Source: an uncultured Ferrimonas sp. (GTDB taxonomy: Bacteria; Pseudomonadota; Gammaproteobacteria; Enterobacterales; Shewanellaceae). From it: a stretch of DNA of 64,000 nucleotides. This document shows, one piece after another, positions 29,540-37,770 of this stretch (the first letter of the stretch is position 1; each line of letters begins with the position of its first letter). The position numbers and the translations under genes are program-made. The notes beneath the pieces were generated by a model, which did not search any database, was not told the origin of the DNA, and saw nothing but the letters and a program-made list of their open reading frames with translations. Location of the stretch: positions 1-64,000 of the forward strand of contig NZ_CANLCI010000011.1 in the NCBI RefSeq assembly GCF_947489035.1, given 5' to 3'.

Positions 29540-30046
29540 TCAGCGCAGCTTGCTGTTATTTAGCAGCTCACGGTTTTGTTCTAGGGTTAATTGCACCACT
29601 TCCGAGCCGGATAGGCGATCGTGCAGCGCGGTTAAGGTGCTGTCCCACAGCAGGGTTAAGTTGGCTAAGCCACCAAAGGCGTACACCGCTCGGCGCCAAC
29701 CTTGGCCGGTGCTGATCAGGCTGCCGTCGGTGCGCTGCACCCGGATCCGCCAAGCACGCATTCCTAAGGTTTGGCCGCTGCGGCTCCAGCTCCACACAAA
29801 CAGGTAGCCCACCGCCAGCAACTTACCCAGCTCGTTCACGCCACTGAGCACGGGGCTGGTGGTGATCAGATCCGACATATGCTCAGTCTCGCCCATGCTA
29901 AGCAAGCCCATTTTTACCAGAACGGTGAACAAACCAAACAGCAGTGAACCCGCCATCATGTACACCGCCAACCCCACCAGAAAATCGTATGCCCATGCAG
30001 CCAAACGGCGTACTAGGGTCGCGCGGGGGGCATTTGCCAACGACAT
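29540..30046 (-). CDS. RDD family membrane protein (168 aa)
   Basis: Opens with RLAAWAYDFLVGLAVYMMAG, containing the R...D spacing that names the RDD family, and has three or four hydrophobic helices plus the GxRxWRIRV motif (GMRAWRIRVQRTDGS). Function is unknown; some RDD proteins are ion/proton antiporters. It ends 69 bases upstream (in its own direction) of the AhpD-like gene, which may be co-transcribed. Confidence 0.85.
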   Translation of the reverse strand: MSLANAPRATLVRRLAAWAYDFLVGLAVYMMAGSLLFGLFTVLVKMGLLSMGETEHMSDLITTSPVLSGVNELGKLLAVGYLFVWSWSRSGQTLGMRAWRIRVQRTDGSLISTGQGWRRAVYAFGGLANLTLLWDSTLTALHDRLSGSEVVQLTLEQNRELLNNSKLR

Positions 30047-30137
30047 CGTAAATCCCTCTATCCATTGATGAAGCCGCAGTGTACCACCGCTATTTCAGCA
30101 AGGATGGCGCTTTTGTGTGCAAACAAACCAAATCCCC

Positions 30138-30165
30138 TTGCCCTAAGCCAACTTGTGTATATAAT
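30138..30165 (+). promoter_or_regulatory. Promoter of tRNA-Leu copy 1
   Basis: TTGCCC at 30138-30143 and a perfect TATAAT at 30160-30165, separated by 16 bases, ending 13 bases before the mature tRNA. Confidence 0.75.
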
Positions 30166-30178
30166 TGGCCCCCGTAAT

Positions 30179-30265
<87 letters not shown>

Positions 30266-30271
30266 AATTTA

Positions 30272-30305
30272 GAGAAAGGCCCAGTCGAAAGACTGGGCCT
30301 TTCTC
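30272..30305 (+). terminator. Terminator of tRNA-Leu copy 1
   Basis: Fifteen-base-pair stem GAGAAAGGCCCAGTC/GACTGGGCCTTTCTC with a GAAA tetraloop, 7 bases after the CCA end. The same hairpin follows copy 2. Confidence 0.85.
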
Positions 30306-30444
30306 GTATCTGCGCTGAATGTGGCGCTCGCGGCAACGTATTTGCCACCTAGGCGGCCCGTGCTTGAACCGGCGACACCAACGGAACAAACCGCGCCCGC
30401 CAATCCGCCCCAAAGTGAAACCAAGCCCAGTTTTGACGCCTTAG

Positions 30445-30654
30445 CGCCAGCGTTGCCAAACCGATGGCCGAGCCCGACGGGTGTTTGCGACCGAAAAAGC
30501 CCGCGCGATTGAGGCCAATCTGCTGGAGATCATCGGCCAGTGGAACGCCATTTTAAGCCAGGGGATCAGCGCCGACGAGCTGGCGCTGTTCAAATCCATC
30601 CAAACGCGGATGATTGCCAACGCCAGCGCCCACAAAACGCTTCTCTCACGTTAA
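30445..30654 (+). pseudogene. Remnant of a MarR-type regulator (C-terminal part)
   Basis: A reading frame open from 30445 to the TAA at 30652-30654 encodes DGRARRVFATEKARAIEAN followed by a helical tail ending in KTLLSR. This matches the wing and dimerisation helix of MarR-family repressors (D-R-R-x-x-x-T-E-K). No start codon or helix-turn-helix can be found upstream in any frame; a stop precedes it. I read it as the decayed 3' end of a gene next to the tRNA. The family call rests on about 60 residues. Confidence 0.45.
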
Positions 30655-30659
30655 TTGGC

Positions 30660-31126
30660 GCGCTCAGCCGCCCGCAGCCACGTTGCACGCTTCGGGTTAC
30701 TGAATGGCACAGCACGCAATGGCGCTGTCGATAAGCCGCGGCTGTTTTGTGTGTGGGGGCGTGGGGGTTCGTGGCTGCTTGGTGGGTGTTTTCTGACCAC
30801 ACACATGGTCAAGATTCGCACACCGATGAGGCTTATCCGACCGTTCCTGTCAGTTATTCACACAAAAAAAATTGCCCGCCGTTCGCGGTGACAATAATTG
30901 AACAGACAGGCGATTTCTTCTCCAGTCTGGATATTGCTTTACCCCGGTAACATTTACGAGTGTTCACCTATTTTTCCCCAGCAGAATAAGGTTTTGCTCA
31001 GTTTGTCACTAGAAAAGCGTTAAATTTCGAACAATCCCCCCTCTTATTGCTGCTCAAGAAACACCCAACTCAACCATGTGAAAAAATGAAAACACCTGCG
31101 AAACCAATCAGAATGCGACTTTAAAG
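30660..31126 (+). other. Non-coding stretch upstream of the first cpdB-like gene
   Basis: About 470 bases with no supportable gene. The right half becomes AT-rich toward the CRP-type promoter that follows. No repeats or RNA genes were recognised. Confidence 0.5.
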
Positions 31127-31168
31127 TGTGACCATTGTCACAGCTCATTCATTCGCAAACGATATACT
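31127..31168 (+). promoter_or_regulatory. CRP site and class II promoter of the first cpdB-like gene
   Basis: TGTGA-CCATTG-TCACA at 31127-31142 is a perfect CRP consensus palindrome (TGTGA-N6-TCACA). A TATACT -10 element lies at 31163-31168. The distance from the palindrome centre to the -10 start is 28.5 bases, which puts CRP at about -41, the position of class II CRP-activated promoters. No good -35 is present, as expected for such promoters. Confidence 0.85.
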
Positions 31169-31235
31169 CCGCCGCACCCCAAGTGAAAAATTGTGAACTC
31201 TCTGTTCCAATAAAAAGTCAATCAAAGGTGCCGTT

Positions 31236-33338
31236 GTGAAAAAGAGTCTGATCGCTACTGTTGTTTTGTCCACTCTTGCGTTATCCGCATGTAACTCTGA
31301 TAACGATAAAACCGTTATTGAACTACCTGAAGAAGCCACAGCACAGCTACGTGTCCTCGAAACCTCTGATATCCATGCCAACGTAATGGATTTCGATTAC
31401 TACAAAGGCCGCGAAGACATCACCATCGGTTTAGCTCGTACTGCTGCCGTTGTTGCTACGGCTCGTGAAGAAGTAGCCAACACTGTACTGGTCGACAACG
31501 GCGACTTGCTGCAAGGCAGCCCTATGGGTGATTTTGTTGCAGCTGAATACAACGAAGATCGTAAATTTGACACCCACCCTGCCCACAAAGTCATGAACAC
31601 CATGAGCTACGCCGTGGGTAACATCGGTAACCACGAATTCAACTACGGTCTAGAGTTCCTAAAGCGCGCTATCGATAGCGCCGATTTCCCATACATCAAC
31701 GCCAACGTATTGTGTAAGAGCGATTGCTGGGAAGGGAAATCTGCTGGTGAACCGCTGTTCAAGCCATACGATATTCAGAAAACTGAAATCATTGATGACA
31801 ATGGCGACAAGCGCACCATCAACATTGGCTACATCGGCTTCGTGCCACCACAGATCCTGCAGTGGGATAAGCAAAACCTAGACGGTAAAGTGGATGTGTT
31901 GGGGATCGCACAAGCGGCCAACCTATACATCACAGAAATGAAGAACAAGGGCGCAGATATCATCATCGCCATCCCACACTCTGGTTTGGGTTCTTCAGAG
32001 CAACCTTCTGATCTGATGGCAGAAAATGCTACTCACGAACTGAGCTTGATTGACGGCATCGACGCTATCATGTTTGGCCACAGCCACGCGGTATTCCCTG
32101 GCTCTACCTTCTCTGGTGACGTGGATAGCCACAACTTAGATTTGACCAAAGGCACCATCAACGGTGTACCAGCAGTAATGCCGGGCCGTTGGGGCGACAA
32201 CATGGGTCAAGTGGATTTCCAGTTGGCCTTTAAAGACGACAAATGGTCTATCGTCAGCGGTACCGCTGAAGCTCGTTCCATTTACATAAAGAATGAGCAA
32301 GGCGATAAAGTTGCCTCTGCTGATGTAGAAGCAAACCCAGAAGTAATCACTGAAGTACAAACTCTGGTTGCAGATGAACACCAAGGGACTCTGGACTACG
32401 TGGATGCTCCTATCGGTGAATCTGATGTAGACATGTACAGCTTCCTGGCACTGGTTCAGGACGATCCAACCGTACAGATTGTTGGTGACGCGCAGATCGC
32501 TTACATCGAAACCAACCGCAGTGTGTTACCAGAAGCAATTCGCGATCTGCCAGTGCTGTCTGCTGCCGCACCGTTTAAAGCGGGTGGTCGTCACTCCACT
32601 AGCAGCGATGCCGACTCTTACGTAGGTGTAGAAAAAGGTCAACTGACTTACAAAAACGCAGCTGACTTGTACCTGTACCCGAACACCGTAGTGGTACTGC
32701 AGGTTGAAGGTTCTCACGTTAAGAGCTGGTTGGAATGCTCCGCAAACCAATTCAACCAGATTGACCCTGAAAGCCCTGCAAAACAGGAACTGATCAACTG
32801 GGATACTCACCGTACCTATAACTTTGACGTTATTGATGGCGTGACCTACCAGATTGATGTCACCAAGCCAAGCGCCCTTGATGGCGACTGTGCTCCACGC
32901 TTGGATGACCAAAGCAACCCAATTCCGCAAGAGCGTATCGTTGACTTGGCTTACACCAATGCCGACGGCATCACCATCACCGGTGAAGAATTTGCTCAGC
33001 AGAAGTTCGTTGTTGTTTCCAACAACTACCGTGCCTTCGGTGGCAAGTTCGCCGGAACTGGTGCCGATTTCGTCGTGTACGAAGCACCAGACATGAACCG
33101 CGACGCACTGTCTAAGTACATCAGTTCATTTGAAACGGTAGATCCAAGCATCGACAACAACTGGAGCATCAAACCAATCGAATCCAACGTAACTTTGGAT
33201 ATCGAGTTCCCAACTCAAGATAGCGAAATTGCAAATGCCTTTGTTGCAGAGCATGCCGCATACCCAATGGTTAAGAAGACCACTGATGCACTTGGCTTTG
33301 CCATCTACAACATCGACCTGACTGCAGCGGGCGAGTAA
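31236..33338 (+). CDS. CpdB-like 2',3'-cyclic phosphodiesterase/3'-nucleotidase lipoprotein (700 aa)
   Basis: GTG start with AAAGGTG upstream. A lipobox (LALSACN, Cys about residue 19) predicts a lipoprotein. The N-terminal metallophosphoesterase domain shows the full metal-site set: TSDIHAN, NGDLLQG, GNHEFNYG, IPHSG and GHSH. The C-terminal half is the 5'-nucleotidase substrate domain (FKAGGRHS, NNYRAFGG). In CpdB, these hydrolyse 2',3'-cyclic nucleotides and 3'-nucleotides so that nucleosides and phosphate can be taken up. Codon choice is more restricted and less GC-rich than in the paralogue at 35462, hinting at higher expression. Product is likely outer-membrane anchored, unlike soluble E. 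coli CpdB. Confidence 0.92.
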   Translation: MKKSLIATVVLSTLALSACNSDNDKTVIELPEEATAQLRVLETSDIHANVMDFDYYKGREDITIGLARTAAVVATAREEVANTVLVDNGDLLQGSPMGDFVAAEYNEDRKFDTHPAHKVMNTMSYAVGNIGNHEFNYGLEFLKRAIDSADFPYINANVLCKSDCWEGKSAGEPLFKPYDIQKTEIIDDNGDKRTINIGYIGFVPPQILQWDKQNLDGKVDVLGIAQAANLYITEMKNKGADIIIAIPHSGLGSSEQPSDLMAENATHELSLIDGIDAIMFGHSHAVFPGSTFSGDVDSHNLDLTKGTINGVPAVMPGRWGDNMGQVDFQLAFKDDKWSIVSGTAEARSIYIKNEQGDKVASADVEANPEVITEVQTLVADEHQGTLDYVDAPIGESDVDMYSFLALVQDDPTVQIVGDAQIAYIETNRSVLPEAIRDLPVLSAAAPFKAGGRHSTSSDADSYVGVEKGQLTYKNAADLYLYPNTVVVLQVEGSHVKSWLECSANQFNQIDPESPAKQELINWDTHRTYNFDVIDGVTYQIDVTKPSALDGDCAPRLDDQSNPIPQERIVDLAYTNADGITITGEEFAQQKFVVVSNNYRAFGGKFAGTGADFVVYEAPDMNRDALSKYISSFETVDPSIDNNWSIKPIESNVTLDIEFPTQDSEIANAFVAEHAAYPMVKKTTDALGFAIYNIDLTAAGE

Positions 33339-33361
33339 TCCCCCTCCCCCCTGAGTGAATC

Positions 33362-33391
33362 AACGGCCTCCCTTGGAGGCCGTTTTTTTTG
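33362..33391 (+). terminator. Terminator of the first cpdB-like gene
   Basis: Ten-base-pair stem AACGGCCTCC/GGAGGCCGTT with a 3-base loop followed by an unbroken T run, 24 bases after the stop. Confidence 0.92.
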
Positions 33392-33588
33392 CTCTTTCAC
33401 AAAATCCCCCAGCGTAACCGTCCGTGTCGCGGGCTCCTTTTTCCCGCTCAACACACCAAACCGCGCCTTGAATCTGGCTCACACAAAAGCGCAAAAATCA
33501 GCGCAACCACCGCAAAAATCGCTGTTAAAAAGGTGATCCCCGCCACCCTTGTTAATGGCTTGTACTCAGTTGTGAGCAACTTGCACAA

Positions 33589-33630
33589 TGCGATCTAACT
33601 CACATTTCTGTTTTCTCTGTTCCTTATACT
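33589..33630 (+). promoter_or_regulatory. CRP-type promoter of the EEP lipoprotein gene
   Basis: AATGCGATCTAACTCACATT contains TGCGA-N6-TCACA (33589-33604), one base off the CRP consensus, with matching flanks. A TATACT -10 lies at 33625-33630. The centre-to--10 distance is 28.5 bases, identical to the promoter upstream of the neighbouring cpdB-like gene, so both are probably class II CRP targets. The rest of the 33392-33765 gap shows nothing else. Confidence 0.72.
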
Positions 33631-33765
33631 CGTGCCCATCTGTGAGCTTCTGTGAATCCGTGTCGCTTGTGGTTCGTTTCCACCTGATGTTGCAGCAGCC
33701 ACTCCACCAATTTCGTTGTCTTGAGTCTGGTGCCCGCACCGCTCTATCGTCCTGATGAGGTTCTA

Positions 33766-35175
33766 ATGCGCTTTACAAAAACTCTGCTTGCCGCTGCGAT
33801 CGCCACCACCGTATTAGCCGGTTGTAACGACGACACCACCAACAACACCATTGTGCAGCCAGAGCCAGCACCCGCTACTGACGTTCGTATTGCCAGCTAC
33901 AACCTGTCTTTTGACCATTCCAACTTTGAAGAGCTGGTTGAAGTAATGGGCCTGACTGCGGCAGAGCAGGACGCATTAGTCGCCGGTTGGGCCGATGGCA
34001 GCATCACCGATGATGCTGAGCTGAAGAAAGCGGAAAAAGTCATTCAGATCCGCAACACCGCCACCGTAATTCAGAAAGAGCGCCCCGCGGTTCTGTTGAT
34101 GAAAGAGTTCAACAACGACGGCACCGGTGAAGACCAGACCGCACTGAACGGCTTCCGCAGCAACTACTTAGCGGTGCCACAGCAGTTCGAAGGCGCAGCA
34201 CTCGAGCCAATCCTGTTTGATTTCGCGCGCAGCTACGCCACCAACACCGGCCTCAACAGCGGCTTGGATCTGGACAACGACAACGACGGCAGCACCACCA
34301 ATCCGGGTGATTCATACGGCTTTGGCTTCTTCCACGGTCAATACGCCTTTGCGCTGTTGTCGCAGTACCCAATTGATGACACCAACACCCGTACTTTCCA
34401 AAAGTTCCTGTGGAAAGACATGCCGAACGCCATCAACCCTGCAGTTAACTGTAACGAAGGCAACGACGCCACTTGGTGTAACGACGCCACTTGGTTCAGT
34501 GCTGAAGAATGGGATGCAGTACGCCTGTCCTCTAAGAACCACGTTGATGTGCCCGTCATGCTGCCAAACGGCAACAACGTGCACTTGTTGCTGTCGCACC
34601 CAACCCCACCAATCTTTGATAAAGGCGAAGAAGCGCCGTACAACAAGGATCACAACGCCGCTGAAATTCAGTTCTGGAACGACTACATCGACGGCGAAAG
34701 CTACATCGTGGACGACGCCGGCGTGAGCGGTGGCTTGCCTAATGGTGACAGCTTCATTGTGATGGGCGACTTGAACGCCGATCCAATCAAAGGCGACGGT
34801 CACCGCGATGTGATTGCGGCACTGATGAACGACGACCAAGTGAACACCATGGCCACCACCGGCGTATACGCGCCGAAATCCTACGGTGCCCAAGAGTGTG
34901 TCGTTCAAGGCGCCACCACCGAGTGTCGTGAAGACAACGCCGACACCGAATTCCCAGCCCGCGCCACCTCCACTTCCGGTCTGCGTCTGGATCACGTGAT
35001 CCCATCACAGGATCTGAACGTGGTGGACTCCGGCGTATTCTGGCCAGCCAGCTTCGAAGATGGTCGCATCCTGATGAACGACGACCGCCTGACGCTGATC
35101 GACAAATGGAACCCAGGCGTAGGTAAAAACGTCAGCTCCGATCACCGCATGGTGTGGATCGAACTGGAGCTGTAA
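33766..35175 (+). CDS. Endonuclease/exonuclease/phosphatase-family lipoprotein (469 aa)
   Basis: Lipoprotein signal (TVLAGCN, Cys about residue 20). The EEP (DNase I-like) fold is supported by IASYNLSFDH at the start of the domain, a GDLNADP motif (VMGDLNADPIKGDG) and the C-terminal SSDHRMVWIELEL with the catalytic Asp-His. Such exported enzymes cleave DNA or phosphoesters. It sits between two nucleotidase lipoprotein genes, suggesting one chain from extracellular nucleic acid to phosphate and nucleosides. Start at 33766 has GAGG upstream. An 18-base tandem duplication inside the gene gives NDATWCNDATWF. Confidence 0.87.
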   Translation: MRFTKTLLAAAIATTVLAGCNDDTTNNTIVQPEPAPATDVRIASYNLSFDHSNFEELVEVMGLTAAEQDALVAGWADGSITDDAELKKAEKVIQIRNTATVIQKERPAVLLMKEFNNDGTGEDQTALNGFRSNYLAVPQQFEGAALEPILFDFARSYATNTGLNSGLDLDNDNDGSTTNPGDSYGFGFFHGQYAFALLSQYPIDDTNTRTFQKFLWKDMPNAINPAVNCNEGNDATWCNDATWFSAEEWDAVRLSSKNHVDVPVMLPNGNNVHLLLSHPTPPIFDKGEEAPYNKDHNAAEIQFWNDYIDGESYIVDDAGVSGGLPNGDSFIVMGDLNADPIKGDGHRDVIAALMNDDQVNTMATTGVYAPKSYGAQECVVQGATTECREDNADTEFPARATSTSGLRLDHVIPSQDLNVVDSGVFWPASFEDGRILMNDDRLTLIDKWNPGVGKNVSSDHRMVWIELEL

Positions 35176-35209
35176 TTGCCGTAACTCGGCCAATCACAAC
35201 TCGCGAACG

Positions 35210-35239
35210 AACGGCTTCCTACGGGAGGCCGTTTTTTTT
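35210..35239 (+). terminator. Terminator of the EEP lipoprotein gene
   Basis: Stem AACGGCTTCC/GGAGGCCGTT (one G-T pair) with loop TACG and an eight-T run, 34 bases after the stop. Confidence 0.9.
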
Positions 35240-35367
35240 GGGCGGCCACCAGCGTGTGGCCTCGGCGCCGTTGGCTCGCCCCACAGCACAAGTGGCTGCC
35301 ATTGGCGCCGCACTGGGGTTTTTCCGCTACTGGCGCTATACTCCGCGCCGCTTCGGCGCCGCTGACC

Positions 35368-35393
35368 AAGGCTTCCCACGGGGAAGCCTTTTT
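35368..35393 (+). terminator. Second terminator, upstream of the second cpdB-like gene
   Basis: Ten-base-pair stem AAGGCTTCCC/GGGAAGCCTT with loop ACG and a T run. No protein gene lies between this and the preceding terminator, so it may end a short RNA from the 35240-35367 interval or be a duplicated terminator. Confidence 0.8.
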
Positions 35394-35461
35394 ACTGGCA
35401 GCCACACTCAGCCGATCCGGCACCAACTAAGATAACCACACGCTGTTTACTAGGAATCACC

Positions 35462-37507
35462 ATGAATAAGCTCCCCCTCAGTCTGGCCCTTGCCTGTGGC
35501 GTCCTTAGCGGCTGCCAAAGCCAAACAGAAGCCCCAACGGTTACCGCCCAGTTGCGGATCTTAGAAACCTCCGACATCCACGCCAATGTGATGGATTACG
35601 ACTACTACCAAGGCCGCGACGATCTGACCATCGGCTTGGTGCGCACCGCCGCCATGCTGGCAGCGGCCCGCAGCGAAGTCAGCAACTCGGTGTTGGTGGA
35701 CAACGGCGACTTGATCCAAGGCTCGCCCATGGGCGACTACTTTGCCGCCGCCAATAAAGGCAAGGCGTTTGCGGTGCACCCTGCCCACCGTGCTATGAAC
35801 ACCATGGGCTACGCCGTGGGTAACTTGGGCAACCACGAATTTAACTACGGCCTCGACTTCCTGCAGCAGGCGATTGACGGGGCTCAGTTCCCTTACATCA
35901 ACGCCAACGTGGTGTGTAACGTTGATTGCGGTGGCAAAGCCCAAGGCGAGCAGCTGTTTACGCCGTACCGCATCATCGCCACCGAGATCACCGCCAATGA
36001 CGGCTCGCGCCATCAGTTGAACATCGGTTACATCGGCTTTGTGCCGCCGCAAATTATGCTGTGGGACAAACGCAACCTCACCGCCGCCAATGGCGAGCCA
36101 CGAGTCACGGTAATGGGCATTGTCGACGCGGCGCAGAAATTTGTGCCGCAGATGCAGGCCGAGGGCGCGGATCTGATCATCGCCATCCCTCACTCCGGTG
36201 TTGGCAGCAGCAGTAACCCAACCGACGCTGGCGCGGAAAACGCCGTCCATGCCCTCACCACGGTGGCGGGCATTGATGCCATCCTGTTTGGCCACAGCCA
36301 CTCGGTATTCCCATCCCAGCGCTTTGCCAGCCAAGCCGCCAGCCACAACATGGATCTGGCCAAAGGCACCATCAACGGCGTGGCCGCCGTGATGCCGGGC
36401 CGCTGGGGCGACAACCTTGGCCAAATTGACCTCACCCTGCGTCAACAAAACGGCCAGTGGCAGGTGGTGGACTCGCAATCCCAAGCGCGCGCTATCTACC
36501 TGAAAAACGATCAAGGCAAAAAGGTGGCCGCCACCGAGGTAACCCGCCACCAAGCCCGTTCAGCGCAGCTGCGAGCGCTGCTGGCAAGCGAGCACCACGC
36601 CACCATCGATTACGTCAATGCGCCGCTGGGGCAATCCAGCGCCGACATGTTCAGCTTCCTGTCGCTGGTGCAGGACGATCCCACCATGCAGATCGTCTCT
36701 AACGCCCAGCTGGCCTACGCCGAACAACACTTAGCCCCCGCCCTGCGCGGCATGCCGGTGCTGTCGGCCGTGGCCCCCTTTAAAGCCGGTGGCCGCCACA
36801 GCACCCTCGCCGACGCCGACAGCTACACCCAAGTGGCCAAGGGTCAGTTAACGGTGAAAAGCGCCGCCGACTTGTACCTGTACCCTAATACGCTGGTGGC
36901 GCTGAAAGTCACTGGCGCCGAGGTAAAACAGTGGCTGGAGTGCTCCGCCAACCAGTTTAACCAGATCGATCCCAGCAGCCGCGCGCCACAAGCGCTGATC
37001 AACTGGAATGGTCACCGCACCTATAACTTCGACGTGATTGATGGGGTGAGCTACCAGTGGGATCTGACCCAGCCAAGCCGCTACAACGGCGAGTGTGAAC
37101 AGGTCAGCGACGGCAACCGCGTGGTTAACCTGAGCTACCGCGATGGCAACGGTAAGGTGATCCGCGGCGACCAGTTCGCCCAGCAGCCGTTTGTGGTGAT
37201 CACCAACAACTACCGCGCCTTTGGTGGCAGCTTTGCCGGCACCGGCGGTGATTTTATCGCCCAAGAGTTTCCCGACATGAACCGCGATGCGGTCGCCGCC
37301 TACATCAAGGCCAATCAGCAGGTGGATCCCAGCGCCGACAACAACTGGTCATTCGCGCCCATTAACGGCCAAGTGGATGTGCACTTTGAAACCCAACACA
37401 GCGCCATCGCCGCCGCGTTCATTAAGGCCAACCAAGCCAAGCCGATGACCCAAGTCGGCCAAGATGAATTGGGCTTTGCGGTGTACCGCCTCGACATGAG
37501 CCAATAA
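35462..37507 (+). CDS. CpdB-like nucleotidase lipoprotein, second paralogue (681 aa)
   Basis: Same architecture as the protein at 31236: lipobox (VLSGCQ), metallophosphoesterase motifs TSDIHAN, NGDLIQG, GNHEFNYG, IPHSG and GHSH, and the C-terminal nucleotidase domain (FKAGGRHS, NNYRAFGG). The two are collinear and clearly paralogous over their whole lengths, but this copy has GC-richer codons and no CRP site upstream, so they are probably expressed under different conditions. Start ATG follows AGGA. Confidence 0.92.
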   Translation: MNKLPLSLALACGVLSGCQSQTEAPTVTAQLRILETSDIHANVMDYDYYQGRDDLTIGLVRTAAMLAAARSEVSNSVLVDNGDLIQGSPMGDYFAAANKGKAFAVHPAHRAMNTMGYAVGNLGNHEFNYGLDFLQQAIDGAQFPYINANVVCNVDCGGKAQGEQLFTPYRIIATEITANDGSRHQLNIGYIGFVPPQIMLWDKRNLTAANGEPRVTVMGIVDAAQKFVPQMQAEGADLIIAIPHSGVGSSSNPTDAGAENAVHALTTVAGIDAILFGHSHSVFPSQRFASQAASHNMDLAKGTINGVAAVMPGRWGDNLGQIDLTLRQQNGQWQVVDSQSQARAIYLKNDQGKKVAATEVTRHQARSAQLRALLASEHHATIDYVNAPLGQSSADMFSFLSLVQDDPTMQIVSNAQLAYAEQHLAPALRGMPVLSAVAPFKAGGRHSTLADADSYTQVAKGQLTVKSAADLYLYPNTLVALKVTGAEVKQWLECSANQFNQIDPSSRAPQALINWNGHRTYNFDVIDGVSYQWDLTQPSRYNGECEQVSDGNRVVNLSYRDGNGKVIRGDQFAQQPFVVITNNYRAFGGSFAGTGGDFIAQEFPDMNRDAVAAYIKANQQVDPSADNNWSFAPINGQVDVHFETQHSAIAAAFIKANQAKPMTQVGQDELGFAVYRLDMSQ

Positions 37508-37597
37508 CACTCGCTGACAACCTAGGGCGGGATTGAGCCCGCGACTACGTAACAGCAGCGACTCAACCGCGACCCCCAAGCGGGCACAGCACCAAAA

Positions 37598-37625
37598 AAA
37601 ACGGCTTCCCTTGGGAAGCCGTTTT
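37598..37625 (+). terminator. Terminator of the second cpdB-like gene
   Basis: Stem AAAACGGCTTCCC/GGGAAGCCGTTTT with a tight centre, preceded by an A run, so it may serve both strands; about 90 bases after the stop. Confidence 0.85.
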
Positions 37626-37770
37626 GACGAGGTTTCAGCGCCAAGTCACTTGGGCACCGGACTTGGTTTATTGCCGCTTCCCGTTGGCCTAAACGCCAAT
37701 CAGTGAACGACAAGTGGCGGGCTGAACCACCTGCGGTTGGCGGGTTAGGCAGTCGCCAACCGCAAAACCA

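Noticed and set aside
33541..33590. TTGTG...CACAA dyad as a further CRP site
   Set aside because: The half-sites are one base too far apart for CRP; the better site is just downstream at 33589.
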